Source of the DNA: DATJFH01 sp035495815
GTDB lineage: Bacteria; Acidobacteriota; Terriglobia; Bryobacterales; Bryobacteraceae
Direction of reading: 5' to 3'
Assembly (NCBI GenBank): GCA_035495815.1
Contig: DATJFH010000335.1
Location: forward strand, 1 to 19,294
Length of the DNA stretch: 19,294 nt
The notes under the pieces are model-generated. The model was not told the origin of the DNA. It saw only the letters and a list, made by a program, of their open reading frames with translations, and did not search any database. Made by a program: the position numbers and the translations under genes. Positions 7,111-14,614 of the stretch are shown here, piece after piece (position 1 is the first letter of the stretch; each line of letters opens with the position of its first letter).

Positions 7111-9643
7111 AGATGAACTCGTTCGAATTCAGCAGCACCAGCAACGTCTGCGCCATGGCTCGCGTTTCGGGGGAGACCTGCGAAGGCTGAATATTTTCCT
7201 CGTACTTCTCGGGCTCCCCTTCTTCCTGTAGCTCGAATTTTTGTCCCGTCAGCTCGTGTACCAGGCTTCGGACCTGCGGCTTGCGCGGACGCGCCTCGGG
7301 CCGCTTGTTGGCCCGCTCCATCGCGGTCATGCGCTCGTAATGTTTGAGCAGGAGCGCCCGCTCCTCCACCGTGGGCAGGCGGCTCAGCGCCAGCCGGTAT
7401 GCCCTATCGATCCGGGCGGCCGGAGTGCCGGCCTCTTTCTCCAGCCGGACGGCGAACGCCAGCGCCGTATCGTTGGCGAACTTGCTGTTGAACAGCGCGA
7501 ACACCTGCGTGGGCACGATGCTGGCGTCCCGCCGCTCGCAGGACTCGTTCAAATCAGGCCCGTTGAACTGCTCCACCACCGGGTTGATGATGCTGCGCTT
7601 CTGGAATGTATAGATCGTCCGCCGGTTGCGCTCGCGGCGCGCCGGGGACGGCTGATAGGCCGGAGAAATCTGGCCCATGATCAGCCTCGGCTGATTGGCC
7701 AGGTCTTCGTTAATCTCCGGCAACGTGCCCGGACCTCCCGCATCCGGGCTCAACTCTCCGGAAACCGCCAGCATGGTATCGCGAAGCACCTCCGCCTCCA
7801 TGCGGCGGGGCGGGAAATAACTCAGCAGGTGATTCTCCGGATCCACTTTCGCCAGCTTTTGCGCATCCACCGGCGCCGAGGACCTCTGGTAAGATTCCGA
7901 AAGCATCATCAGGCGGTGCATCTCCTTGATGCTGCCGCCGTGCTCGAGAAAGTAGCCGGCCAGCCAGTCGAGCAGTTCCGGATGCGTCGGACGCTTCCCC
8001 ATCTTGCCGAAATTGTTCGGCGTCCCCACGATGCCTTCGCCGAAATGATGCTCCCAGATACGGTTAACGATCACCCGCGCCGTCAGCGGATTGGATGGAC
8101 TGGCAATCCACCGCGCCAGCGCCAGCCGGCGGCCGGCCGCCGAATCCGGCATGGGGAGACCGTCGGCGTCAGCCTTCAGATACGGCATGCTCAACACGCC
8201 CGGGCTCACTTTCTCCCCGGGCGATTTCAAATTACCGCCGGTCAGGACAAAGGTCTCGGCGGATGCGTCCTTGGAGTCTGCGACAGCGAAGGCCAGCGGC
8301 TTGTAACGCTCCAGCGCCCGGTTGTAAATCTCCAGCCGCTTGTTATAGGCTGCGTTGCGCGCCAGGTCCTCGGGAGTCAGGTCCTCCTTCTTTTTGAGAG
8401 CTTCGGCAAGAACCCCTTTCGGCAGCTCCGCTTCTGTCCTGACCTTGTGTTTCGCCAGTTGAGCCTGGCGGATCTTTTCGTTTTGCGCTTCGAGTTTGGC
8501 TTTGGTCCGGCGAATCATCTCCTGAATGCGGGCCAGTCCCTCGTCGAAGCCGGCGTGATTCTCGAACGGCTGGAATTCGAGCGGCGCTTTCTTGAATTCC
8601 GTGGTCGAGAAAACCGCCTGCAGCCGGTAGTAATCGCGTGTCGGCAGCGGATCGAACTTGTGGTCGTGGCACTTCGCGCAGCCCATCGTCAGACCCAGGA
8701 ACGCCGTTACGGAATGGTGCGTGATGTCGTCCAGAAAAAGCTGCCGCGTCACCGCCGCGACGCTCATCCCGGTCTGCTCCCAAGGTCCCATTCTCAGGAA
8801 TCCGGTAGCGATCAGGCTCTCCGGATCGCCGGGTTTCCACTCATCGCCGGCAATCTGTTCCAGGATGAACTGCCGGTACGGCTTGTCCTGGTTGAAACTG
8901 CGGATCACATAGTCGCGGTAGCGCCATGCGTTGGGACGCTCGAAATCGTTCGCGTACCCGTCCGAATCGGCATAGCGGACCACATCCAGCCAATGCCGCG
9001 CCCAGCGCTCTCCATAATGCGGCGAGGCCAGCAGACGCTCGACCACTTTCTTGAACGCGTCCGCTGATTTGTCGTTCACGAAGGCGTCGACTTCCTCCGG
9101 CGTGGGCGGTAGTCCGGTCAGGTCGAAGGTCGCGCGGCGAATCAGGGTAGCCCGGTCAGCGGGCGGCGCGGCCTGCAGGCCGGCTTCGCCGATCTTCCGG
9201 CTGATGAACCCGTCCACGCTTGCGGGGCCGCTCGTTTTGCGAAGCGGCTGAAACGCCCAGACGTCGTCCGGATTGGTTTCGCCCTTCGCGGCCTGCTGCT
9301 GCCAGGGCGCTCCGGCGTCGATCCACTCCCGCAGCGCGGCGATCGAATCGGCCGGCAGCTTCTTCCCGGGAGGCATCTTCAGCTCGCCTGCCCCCTCCAC
9401 GGCCTGAAAAATCAGGCTCTTGGCCGCTTGCCCGGGTACGATTGCCGGCCCCCGGCGTCCGCCGCGTAAGGCGCTCTCCCGGGTGCGCAGATCCAACCCG
9501 CCCATGGGACTCGCTTGCGCATGGCAGGAGCCGCAGTTCTTGTCCAGTATTTCCTGGCCCGTAAGGACCGGTGAAGCCGGCGCCGGACCAGCCACGAGTG
9601 AACACAACGCAAAGTACAGGACGCAGCGCCTGGAAGGATCCAC
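7100..9643 (-). CDS. Planctomycete-type cytochrome c protein (DUF1549/DUF1553)
   Basis: This 847-aa secreted protein begins with a Sec-type signal (about residues 1-24). A small cytochrome c domain follows, with CGSCH at 37-41 and a candidate axial methionine M90 in MPPG. DUF1549 spans about 145-355 and contains a second CxxCH, CAKCH at 332-336, followed by DHKFDP. A charged, probably coiled-coil region (about 370-450) separates it from DUF1553 (about 515-790). The family is widespread in Planctomycetes and Solibacter-like bacteria; its reaction is unknown, but the haem motifs imply periplasmic electron transfer. The start is GTG at 9643: an in-frame stop lies only four codons upstream, so no longer protein is possible. 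No Shine-Dalgarno precedes it. It overlaps the DUF1501 gene. Confidence 0.94.
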   Translation of the reverse strand: MDPSRRCVLYFALCSLVAGPAPASPVLTGQEILDKNCGSCHAQASPMGGLDLRTRESALRGGRRGPAIVPGQAAKSLIFQAVEGAGELKMPPGKKLPADSIAALREWIDAGAPWQQQAAKGETNPDDVWAFQPLRKTSGPASVDGFISRKIGEAGLQAAPPADRATLIRRATFDLTGLPPTPEEVDAFVNDKSADAFKKVVERLLASPHYGERWARHWLDVVRYADSDGYANDFERPNAWRYRDYVIRSFNQDKPYRQFILEQIAGDEWKPGDPESLIATGFLRMGPWEQTGMSVAAVTRQLFLDDITHHSVTAFLGLTMGCAKCHDHKFDPLPTRDYYRLQAVFSTTEFKKAPLEFQPFENHAGFDEGLARIQEMIRRTKAKLEAQNEKIRQAQLAKHKVRTEAELPKGVLAEALKKKEDLTPEDLARNAAYNKRLEIYNRALERYKPLAFAVADSKDASAETFVLTGGNLKSPGEKVSPGVLSMPYLKADADGLPMPDSAAGRRLALARWIASPSNPLTARVIVNRIWEHHFGEGIVGTPNNFGKMGKRPTHPELLDWLAGYFLEHGGSIKEMHRLMMLSESYQRSSAPVDAQKLAKVDPENHLLSYFPPRRMEAEVLRDTMLAVSGELSPDAGGPGTLPEINEDLANQPRLIMGQISPAYQPSPARRERNRRTIYTFQKRSIINPVVEQFNGPDLNESCERRDASIVPTQVFALFNSKFANDTALAFAVRLEKEAGTPAARIDRAYRLALSRLPTVEERALLLKHYERMTAMERANKRPEARPRKPQVRSLVHELTGQKFELQEEGEPEKYEENIQPSQVSPETRAMAQTLLVLLNSNEFIYVF

Positions 9644-9649
9644 AAGATC

Positions 9650-9655
9650 ATTCTA
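9650..9655 (-). promoter_or_regulatory. Putative leaderless-type -10 for the cytochrome gene
   Basis: On the minus strand TAGAAT (5 of 6 to TATAAT) is followed by exactly 6 nt and then the GTG at 9643. Together with the missing Shine-Dalgarno and the in-frame TAG that shares the first three bases of the hexamer, this suggests transcription starting at the start codon. No clear -35 is seen. Confidence 0.4.
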
Positions 9656-9734
9656 TCGAATAGCGCCATACCCGGCTGCCCGGAACTGCGTGACTTCTAA
9701 GGAAGCGGAACAGGGTGCGTAACTCTTTCGACTG

Positions 9735-9740
9735 TATGAT
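9735..9740 (+). promoter_or_regulatory. Putative leaderless-type -10 for the M13 peptidase gene
   Basis: TATGAT (5 of 6 to TATAAT) lies exactly 6 nt before the ATG at 9747, and a Shine-Dalgarno is lacking. A TG dinucleotide directly precedes the hexamer but without the extra base of an extended -10. The divergent cytochrome gene 104 nt away shows the same geometry. Confidence 0.4.
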
Positions 9741-9746
9741 GGACAC

Positions 9747-11786
9747 ATGGGATTTCGACTCCTCGCCGGCGCGCTCTCGCTGACCTGGCTGTGCCTTGCC
9801 CAAACCGCCGATCACCCTATTACGGCGCTGCCCTATACGCCGAGCCTCGACATCCCGTCGATGGACCGGTCGGTCGATCCCTGCACGAACTTCTACCGCT
9901 ACGCGTGCGGCGGATGGATCAGGAACAATCCGATTCCCCCGGATCAGCCGCGTTGGAACGTCTATTCCAAGCTGCATCAGGACAACCAGCGGTTTCTATG
10001 GGGCATCCTCGAAGAAGCCGCCAAACCCGCTGACGGACGCAGCCCCGCGCAGCGCCAGATCGGCGACTATTTTGCTTCCTGCATGGACGAAGCCGCCGTC
10101 GAGAAGGCCGGTCCGAAACCGCTCGAGCCGATCCTGAAGAAGATCGCCGCGCTCAAGTCGAAGCGTGACCTAGCCGGTCTGGTAGCCGCCGAGCACCTCT
10201 CCGCCAGCACCTCTGTCTTGTTCGGTTTCGGCTCCAATCAGGATTTCTCCGACGCCAACCGCGTCATCGCCTTCGCCAGCGCCGGCGGGCTGGGGCTCCC
10301 GGACCGCGATTATTACACCAAAACGGACGCCAGGTCCGAAGAGATCCGCCGGAAGTTCGTGCAGCACATCCAGCAGACGCTGGAGTTGCTCGGGGAGACG
10401 CCTGCCGCCGCGAAGGAGGGCGCGAAGGCCGTCATGGAGATTGAAACAGCGCTGGCGAAAGCTTCGCTCACGCGGGTCGAGCGGCGCGATCCTTACAAGC
10501 TGTTCCACAAAATGACGCGTAAGCAGCTCGGCGCGCTGACGCCGTCTTTTCGCTGGGACAACTACCTGGCCGCCGCCGGTCTCTCCTCCGTTACCGAAGT
10601 CAACGTCACCGAGCCTGCCTTTTTCAAGCAGATGGAATCGGAGATCAGGACGCGAAACCTGAGGGACTTGAAAACGTACCTGCGCTGGCATGTGGCGCGC
10701 GTTCGGGCGCGGTATCTCTCCTCGAACTTCGTGACCCTCAATTTTGACTTCTACAGCAGGTATCTGCGCGGCGTCGCCGAGCAACAGCCGCGATGGAAGC
10801 GCTGCGTGCAGTTCGTCGATCGCGATCTGGGCTTCGCGCTGGGGAAAGTCTTCGTCGAAAAGACATTCGGTCCGGACGTCAGGCAGCGCACGCTCGCCAT
10901 GACCCGGGAGATCGACAAAGCCATGGAAACCGATCTCCGGCAATTGACCTGGATGGGCGACGCCACCAAGAAGCAGGCGCTCGAAAAGCTGCGCGGCATG
11001 GTGAACAAAATCGGCTACCCGGACAAGTGGCGCGACTACAGCTCTGTCCGGATCGATCGCGCCGATTTTGAAGGCAACGTCAGCCGCGCCATCGCGTTCG
11101 AATCGAGGCGGCAGATCGCCAAGATCGGCAAGCCGGTCGACCGCGGCGAGTGGCAGATGACTCCGCCCACGGTGAACGCCTACTACGATCCGCAGATGAA
11201 CGACATCAATTTCCCGGCCGGCGTCCTGCAGCCTCCCCTGTTCGACCCAAAAATGGACGACGCGCCGAATTACGGCAATACGGGCGCAACCATCGGGCAC
11301 GAGCTGACCCACGGCTTCGACGACGAAGGCCGCCAGTTCGACGCCAAAGGCAACCTCCACGACTGGTGGACCAAGGAGGATGCGGCCGAGTTCGAAAGAC
11401 GCGCCAAGTGCATTTCCGATCAATATTCCGAGTACGTAATCGTCGACGACATCAAAATCAACGGCAAGCTGACTCTGGGCGAGGACGTGGCCGATCTTGG
11501 CGGCACGCTGCTGGCGTACCTGGCATGGAAGGACGCGACCCGGGGACAGGCGCTCACCCCGATCGACGGGTTCACGCCGGACCAGCGCTTCTTCATCGGG
11601 ATGGCGCAATGGGCCTGCGGAGACGAGCGCGTGGAGAACAAGCGCGTGAACGCCATTACGAATCCGCACTCGCCCGAGGAGTACCGGATCAACGGCGTCG
11701 TCTCGAATCTGCCTCAGTTCGGCGCTGCCTTCTCCTGCAAGGTGGGACAGCCCATGGTTCGGGAGAAAGCCTGCCGCGTCTGGTGA
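9747..11786 (+). CDS. Secreted M13 family zinc metallopeptidase (neprilysin/PepO-like)
   Basis: This 679-aa protein is a complete M13 peptidase, close to the usual bacterial length. A signal peptide (MGFRLLAGALSLTWLCLAQ) leads into the typical N-terminal start, with DPCTNFYRYACGGW near residues 44-57. The C-terminal catalytic domain holds the substrate-binding NAYYDP, the zinc motif HELTH at 518-522 (catalytic E519), and the third zinc ligand E579 in GEDVAD. It ends in CRVW, the conserved CxxW terminus. These enzymes cleave oligopeptides outside the cytoplasm. It stands alone on its strand: divergent from the cytochrome gene and convergent with the aldo/keto reductase, leaving 8 nt between stops. 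The start is placed at 9747 because it gives the signal peptide and is matched by a -10-like hexamer 6 nt upstream. Confidence 0.96.
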   Translation: MGFRLLAGALSLTWLCLAQTADHPITALPYTPSLDIPSMDRSVDPCTNFYRYACGGWIRNNPIPPDQPRWNVYSKLHQDNQRFLWGILEEAAKPADGRSPAQRQIGDYFASCMDEAAVEKAGPKPLEPILKKIAALKSKRDLAGLVAAEHLSASTSVLFGFGSNQDFSDANRVIAFASAGGLGLPDRDYYTKTDARSEEIRRKFVQHIQQTLELLGETPAAAKEGAKAVMEIETALAKASLTRVERRDPYKLFHKMTRKQLGALTPSFRWDNYLAAAGLSSVTEVNVTEPAFFKQMESEIRTRNLRDLKTYLRWHVARVRARYLSSNFVTLNFDFYSRYLRGVAEQQPRWKRCVQFVDRDLGFALGKVFVEKTFGPDVRQRTLAMTREIDKAMETDLRQLTWMGDATKKQALEKLRGMVNKIGYPDKWRDYSSVRIDRADFEGNVSRAIAFESRRQIAKIGKPVDRGEWQMTPPTVNAYYDPQMNDINFPAGVLQPPLFDPKMDDAPNYGNTGATIGHELTHGFDDEGRQFDAKGNLHDWWTKEDAAEFERRAKCISDQYSEYVIVDDIKINGKLTLGEDVADLGGTLLAYLAWKDATRGQALTPIDGFTPDQRFFIGMAQWACGDERVENKRVNAITNPHSPEEYRINGVVSNLPQFGAAFSCKVGQPMVREKACRVW

Positions 11787-11794
11787 TCGGTTGA

Positions 11795-12688
11795 CTATGC
11801 GTTCATGACGCGGTTCATGCGCTCGATGGCCTCATCGATCTCGGCCGTATTCTTGAAGCCGATCGTGACCGCGTCCACGCATCCCAGGTTCATCGCGAAC
11901 TTCATGGCGGCGTCCCGATCCTGAGCCGTGGTGAACCGCCCCTCGCCGCAAAGCTTCATGCTGATCACACCCATTCCCTGGGCATGAACTTTCTTCGTGT
12001 GCGCAACCACCTCGTCCACGTTTCCGGGAATGTCCACTTCCTTCTGTTCCGGCGTGTCCATGCGCGTGCCGTTGTGATTCATCCGGATCATGGCGATTTC
12101 CAGCCACTGATTCCCCGGGAAAGTCCGCAGCGCCGGCAGTCCGTGGACTGACGCGCCGTGTGAGAGGATCACCTTCTTGTGCTTGGCTTCGGAGAATCCG
12201 TCCTCGAGGCTGCTGTAATCCGTCTTCCAGGACGGCGGACGCAGGCAATGCAGCAGCAGAATGTCGATGTACTCGGTGTTGAGCTGACGCCGGAACACAT
12301 CGATCTTCGGCGCCGGATCGCCAGACGCCGGCGTGCTGTATTTGGTCATCAGCTTGTAACTGTCGCGCGGAATCCCTTTCAGCGCGGTCGAGAGCATCTC
12401 CGGCATGCCGCGATAGCTTTCGGCGGTCTCGAAGAAGCGGATCCCGCGGTCGTAGGCGTGGCGTACGAGGCGCGTGAACTGTTCCTGGCCAAGTTCGCGC
12501 TGCACCCGTCCTCCGTGCGTGCCGGTGCCGAACGCGAGCCGCGTCACCTTGACGTTGGACTTGCCGAGGGTCACCCAGTCGGTGGCGGACCTCTTGCCGC
12601 TTTGCGCCAACGCGGTCGAGCCGATGCCGGATAATGCAACGCCGCCGAGGCCCGCTTTCAGGAAATCGCGTCGAGTAGTTTGCGACAT
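11795..12688 (-). CDS. Tat-exported aldo/keto reductase
   Basis: This 297-aa protein has a twin-arginine signal (TRRDFLKAGLGG, residues 5-16) followed by an aldo/keto reductase barrel, which would reduce or oxidise carbonyl and alcohol groups with NADP(H). The catalytic tetrad is recognisable as FFETAESY (85-92) with Y92, K116 in LMTKYS and H147 in LLLHCL. The usual aspartate of the F-D-T-A-x-x-Y motif is glutamate (E87). The barrel is at the short end for the family and lacks some C-terminal loop sequence. A GAGGAG ribosome site lies 6 nt before the ATG. It is transcribed alone, divergent from the SUMF1/hydrolase gene (87 nt gap) and convergent with the M13 gene. Substrate unknown. Confidence 0.92.
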   Translation of the reverse strand: MSQTTRRDFLKAGLGGVALSGIGSTALAQSGKRSATDWVTLGKSNVKVTRLAFGTGTHGGRVQRELGQEQFTRLVRHAYDRGIRFFETAESYRGMPEMLSTALKGIPRDSYKLMTKYSTPASGDPAPKIDVFRRQLNTEYIDILLLHCLRPPSWKTDYSSLEDGFSEAKHKKVILSHGASVHGLPALRTFPGNQWLEIAMIRMNHNGTRMDTPEQKEVDIPGNVDEVVAHTKKVHAQGMGVISMKLCGEGRFTTAQDRDAAMKFAMNLGCVDAVTIGFKNTAEIDEAIERMNRVMNA

Positions 12689-12694
12689 GAACTG

Positions 12695-12700
12695 CTCCTC
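12695..12700 (-). promoter_or_regulatory. Strong ribosome binding site for the aldo/keto reductase
   Basis: GAGGAG on the minus strand lies 6 nt before the ATG at 12688, an ideal spacing. It fixes the start codon and contrasts with the SD-less unit heads elsewhere in the window. Confidence 0.7.
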
Positions 12701-12775
12701 ACTGACACTCTATCACGGAAGAAAGTCGCGGCCCCGTTTTGGCGCAAGAACCATTTGGAGGATGATGGATTTGAA

Positions 12776-14614
12776 ATGAAGGCCCTTTCCATTTCGGCCC
12801 CGGCCTCCACCGCAATCGTCCCGGCGCCGGCGGCATGCCTCGCCTTGGCTGTCGCCCTGCTGTTGGCCGTCCCCTCGCCCGCGGCCTCCGATCCGGAATT
12901 CGTCACCGCGCCCGGAGGCAGCCTCGACCTTCAGGACGCTCCTTCCAACCTCACCCTCACCGTCCGGATCGGCCGATTCCTGATCGGACGCACCGAAGTC
13001 ACCCAGCGTGAGTATCGGCGCGTCACCGGCGCCGCTCCTTCCCACTACCGCGGAGACGACCGCCCGGTCGAGAACGTCTCCTGGTGGGACGCCATCCGTT
13101 ACTGCAATCGCCGCAGCGCGCTCGAGCGCCTTCAACCCTGTTACGATCCCGCCACCGGCAGCCGCTTACCGTCCTGCGCCGGCTACCGCCTGCCGACTGA
13201 AGCCGAGTGGAAGCTTGCCGCCGCGGACGCCAAGCCGTCCCGCATGCGGGCCACCGGCCACACCGATGTCCGCGACCTCCTCGACGCGTTCGATCGCTCG
13301 GGAACCGCGCCCGCCGCCTCTGACCAGCCGAATCCGCTGGGTCTCCATGATCTCCACGGCAACGTCTGGGAATGGTGCGAAGACTGGTTCAACGCGGAAA
13401 ATATGGTCGACGCCGTGCGCGATCCGCGGGGTCCGCTGCGCGGCTCGGCGCGGGTGATTCGCGGCGGATCGTTTCTGACCAACCCCGCCCGCTGGAATAA
13501 AGGATTCCGGTCCTCTCAGCCGCCGGATCGCAGGAGTCCGTTCACCGGCTTTCGCGTGGTGCGCGCGCTCGAGCCCGCTGCGCCGCCGCCGGCGCCCGAT
13601 GAAGCCTGGTTGAAAACCTACCAGCCGAAGCCCGTTGGACGAAGCCCCGCGCCGCAGAGCCTCCTGCGCCTCGAAGGCCGCGAAATTACAACGCAGGATC
13701 AGTGGCGCGGCCGGGCGGACGAAATCCGCAAGCAATGGATGGACGTACTCGGCTCACCGAATCTGCCTTCGAAACCGCCCGCCGCCCGCCTCCAGGAGCA
13801 GGTCCGCGACCTGGCCTGGAATGGGCAGCTTATCGAGCTTTCATCCGAGCCCGCCTATCCGTCCCGTGTCCTGATCGTCGAGCCGGCCCGCAAGCCTGCC
13901 GGAAAGCTGCCGGTCGTGATCGTACCCTTCTACGACGTCGATACGCCCGCGGGCGTCAACCTCGGCGGCCGGCTGTTCACCGCCGGGAACGCCCGCGCCT
14001 TCGCGCGCCTGGCCGCGCAGCACGGTTTCCTCGCCGCCGCCGTTCGCTGGTTCGCGGAAGGAGACGGCGAGAGCTATGACGAAGTCGTCCTCGGACTGGC
14101 CCGGCGGCATCCCCGCTGTACCCCGCTGGGGAAATGGATCTGGGATGCGAGCCGCCTCATCGACTACCTCGTCTCGCGGCCCGACGTCGACCCGGCGCGC
14201 ATCGGAATGATCGGACACTCGCTGGGTGGAAAGATGTCCCTCTACGCCTCCGCCTTCGACCGCCGCGTCGCCGCCGTGGTGGCGTCCGAGCCGGGCATCA
14301 GCCTGGGCTTCTCCAATTACGGCGACTTCTGGTACCTCGGCGCCAACCTCCGCCGGCTTCCCAAGTCCAGCGACCAGCATGAACTGCTAGGCCTCATCGC
14401 CCCGCGCCCGTTTCTGCTCATCGCCGGAGAATCGGCCGACGGAGACAAGAGCTGGCCTTTTTTGGAGGCGGCGCGGGAAGTCTATGCCTTGGGCGGAGAC
14501 CCCTTGCGGATGGGATTGATCAACCACCGGAGCGGCCACTCTCCCACGCCCGAGGCCGTAGTTCGCTCCATGGAGTGGCTGGCGCGGTTTCTGGGGCCCG
14601 GGAGAACACGTTGA
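12776..14614 (+). CDS. Secreted SUMF1-domain / alpha-beta hydrolase fusion
   Basis: This 612-aa protein has a signal peptide (about 1-37), a SUMF1 (FGE-sulfatase) domain at about 60-265 and an alpha/beta hydrolase domain at about 290-608. The SUMF1 part shows RLPTEAEW at 138-145, HGNVWEW at 194-200 and RGGSF at 229-233. The two cysteines that do the chemistry in formylglycine-generating enzymes (GGSYMC-x4-C in human SUMF1) are T235 and W240 here, so it should not activate sulfatases. The hydrolase part has the nucleophile elbow GHSLGG (S482), candidate acids D555 or D557, and H588 in SGHSPT, resembling dienelactone-hydrolase or acetyl-xylan-esterase relatives. The start at 12776 gives the signal peptide; GGAGG lies 14 nt upstream, an unusually long spacing. 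The stop overlaps the next start (TTGA). Confidence 0.88.
   Translation: MKALSISAPASTAIVPAPAACLALAVALLLAVPSPAASDPEFVTAPGGSLDLQDAPSNLTLTVRIGRFLIGRTEVTQREYRRVTGAAPSHYRGDDRPVENVSWWDAIRYCNRRSALERLQPCYDPATGSRLPSCAGYRLPTEAEWKLAAADAKPSRMRATGHTDVRDLLDAFDRSGTAPAASDQPNPLGLHDLHGNVWEWCEDWFNAENMVDAVRDPRGPLRGSARVIRGGSFLTNPARWNKGFRSSQPPDRRSPFTGFRVVRALEPAAPPPAPDEAWLKTYQPKPVGRSPAPQSLLRLEGREITTQDQWRGRADEIRKQWMDVLGSPNLPSKPPAARLQEQVRDLAWNGQLIELSSEPAYPSRVLIVEPARKPAGKLPVVIVPFYDVDTPAGVNLGGRLFTAGNARAFARLAAQHGFLAAAVRWFAEGDGESYDEVVLGLARRHPRCTPLGKWIWDASRLIDYLVSRPDVDPARIGMIGHSLGGKMSLYASAFDRRVAAVVASEPGISLGFSNYGDFWYLGANLRRLPKSSDQHELLGLIAPRPFLLIAGESADGDKSWPFLEAAREVYALGGDPLRMGLINHRSGHSPTPEAVVRSMEWLARFLGPGRTR

Noticed and set aside
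8460..8540. Repeat-like charged segment in the cytochrome protein as a tandem repeat
   Set aside because: It encodes a Lys/Glu/Gln-rich coiled-coil-like region; no exact DNA repeat unit is seen.
7241..9067. Long plus-strand open frame of 608 codons opposite the cytochrome gene
   Set aside because: It is the antisense shadow of a clear DUF1549/DUF1553 gene, is rich in Arg/His/Gln/Leu, and shows no family motif. High GC content produces such frames.
10170..11669. 499-codon minus-strand open frame opposite the M13 peptidase
   Set aside because: It is a shadow of a complete M13 gene with all catalytic motifs; its composition is atypical and it has no ribosome site.
12776..13570. SUMF1 domain as the formylglycine-generating enzyme for the nearby sulfatase
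   Set aside because: Both catalytic cysteine positions are replaced (T235, W240) and the protein has a Sec-type signal.
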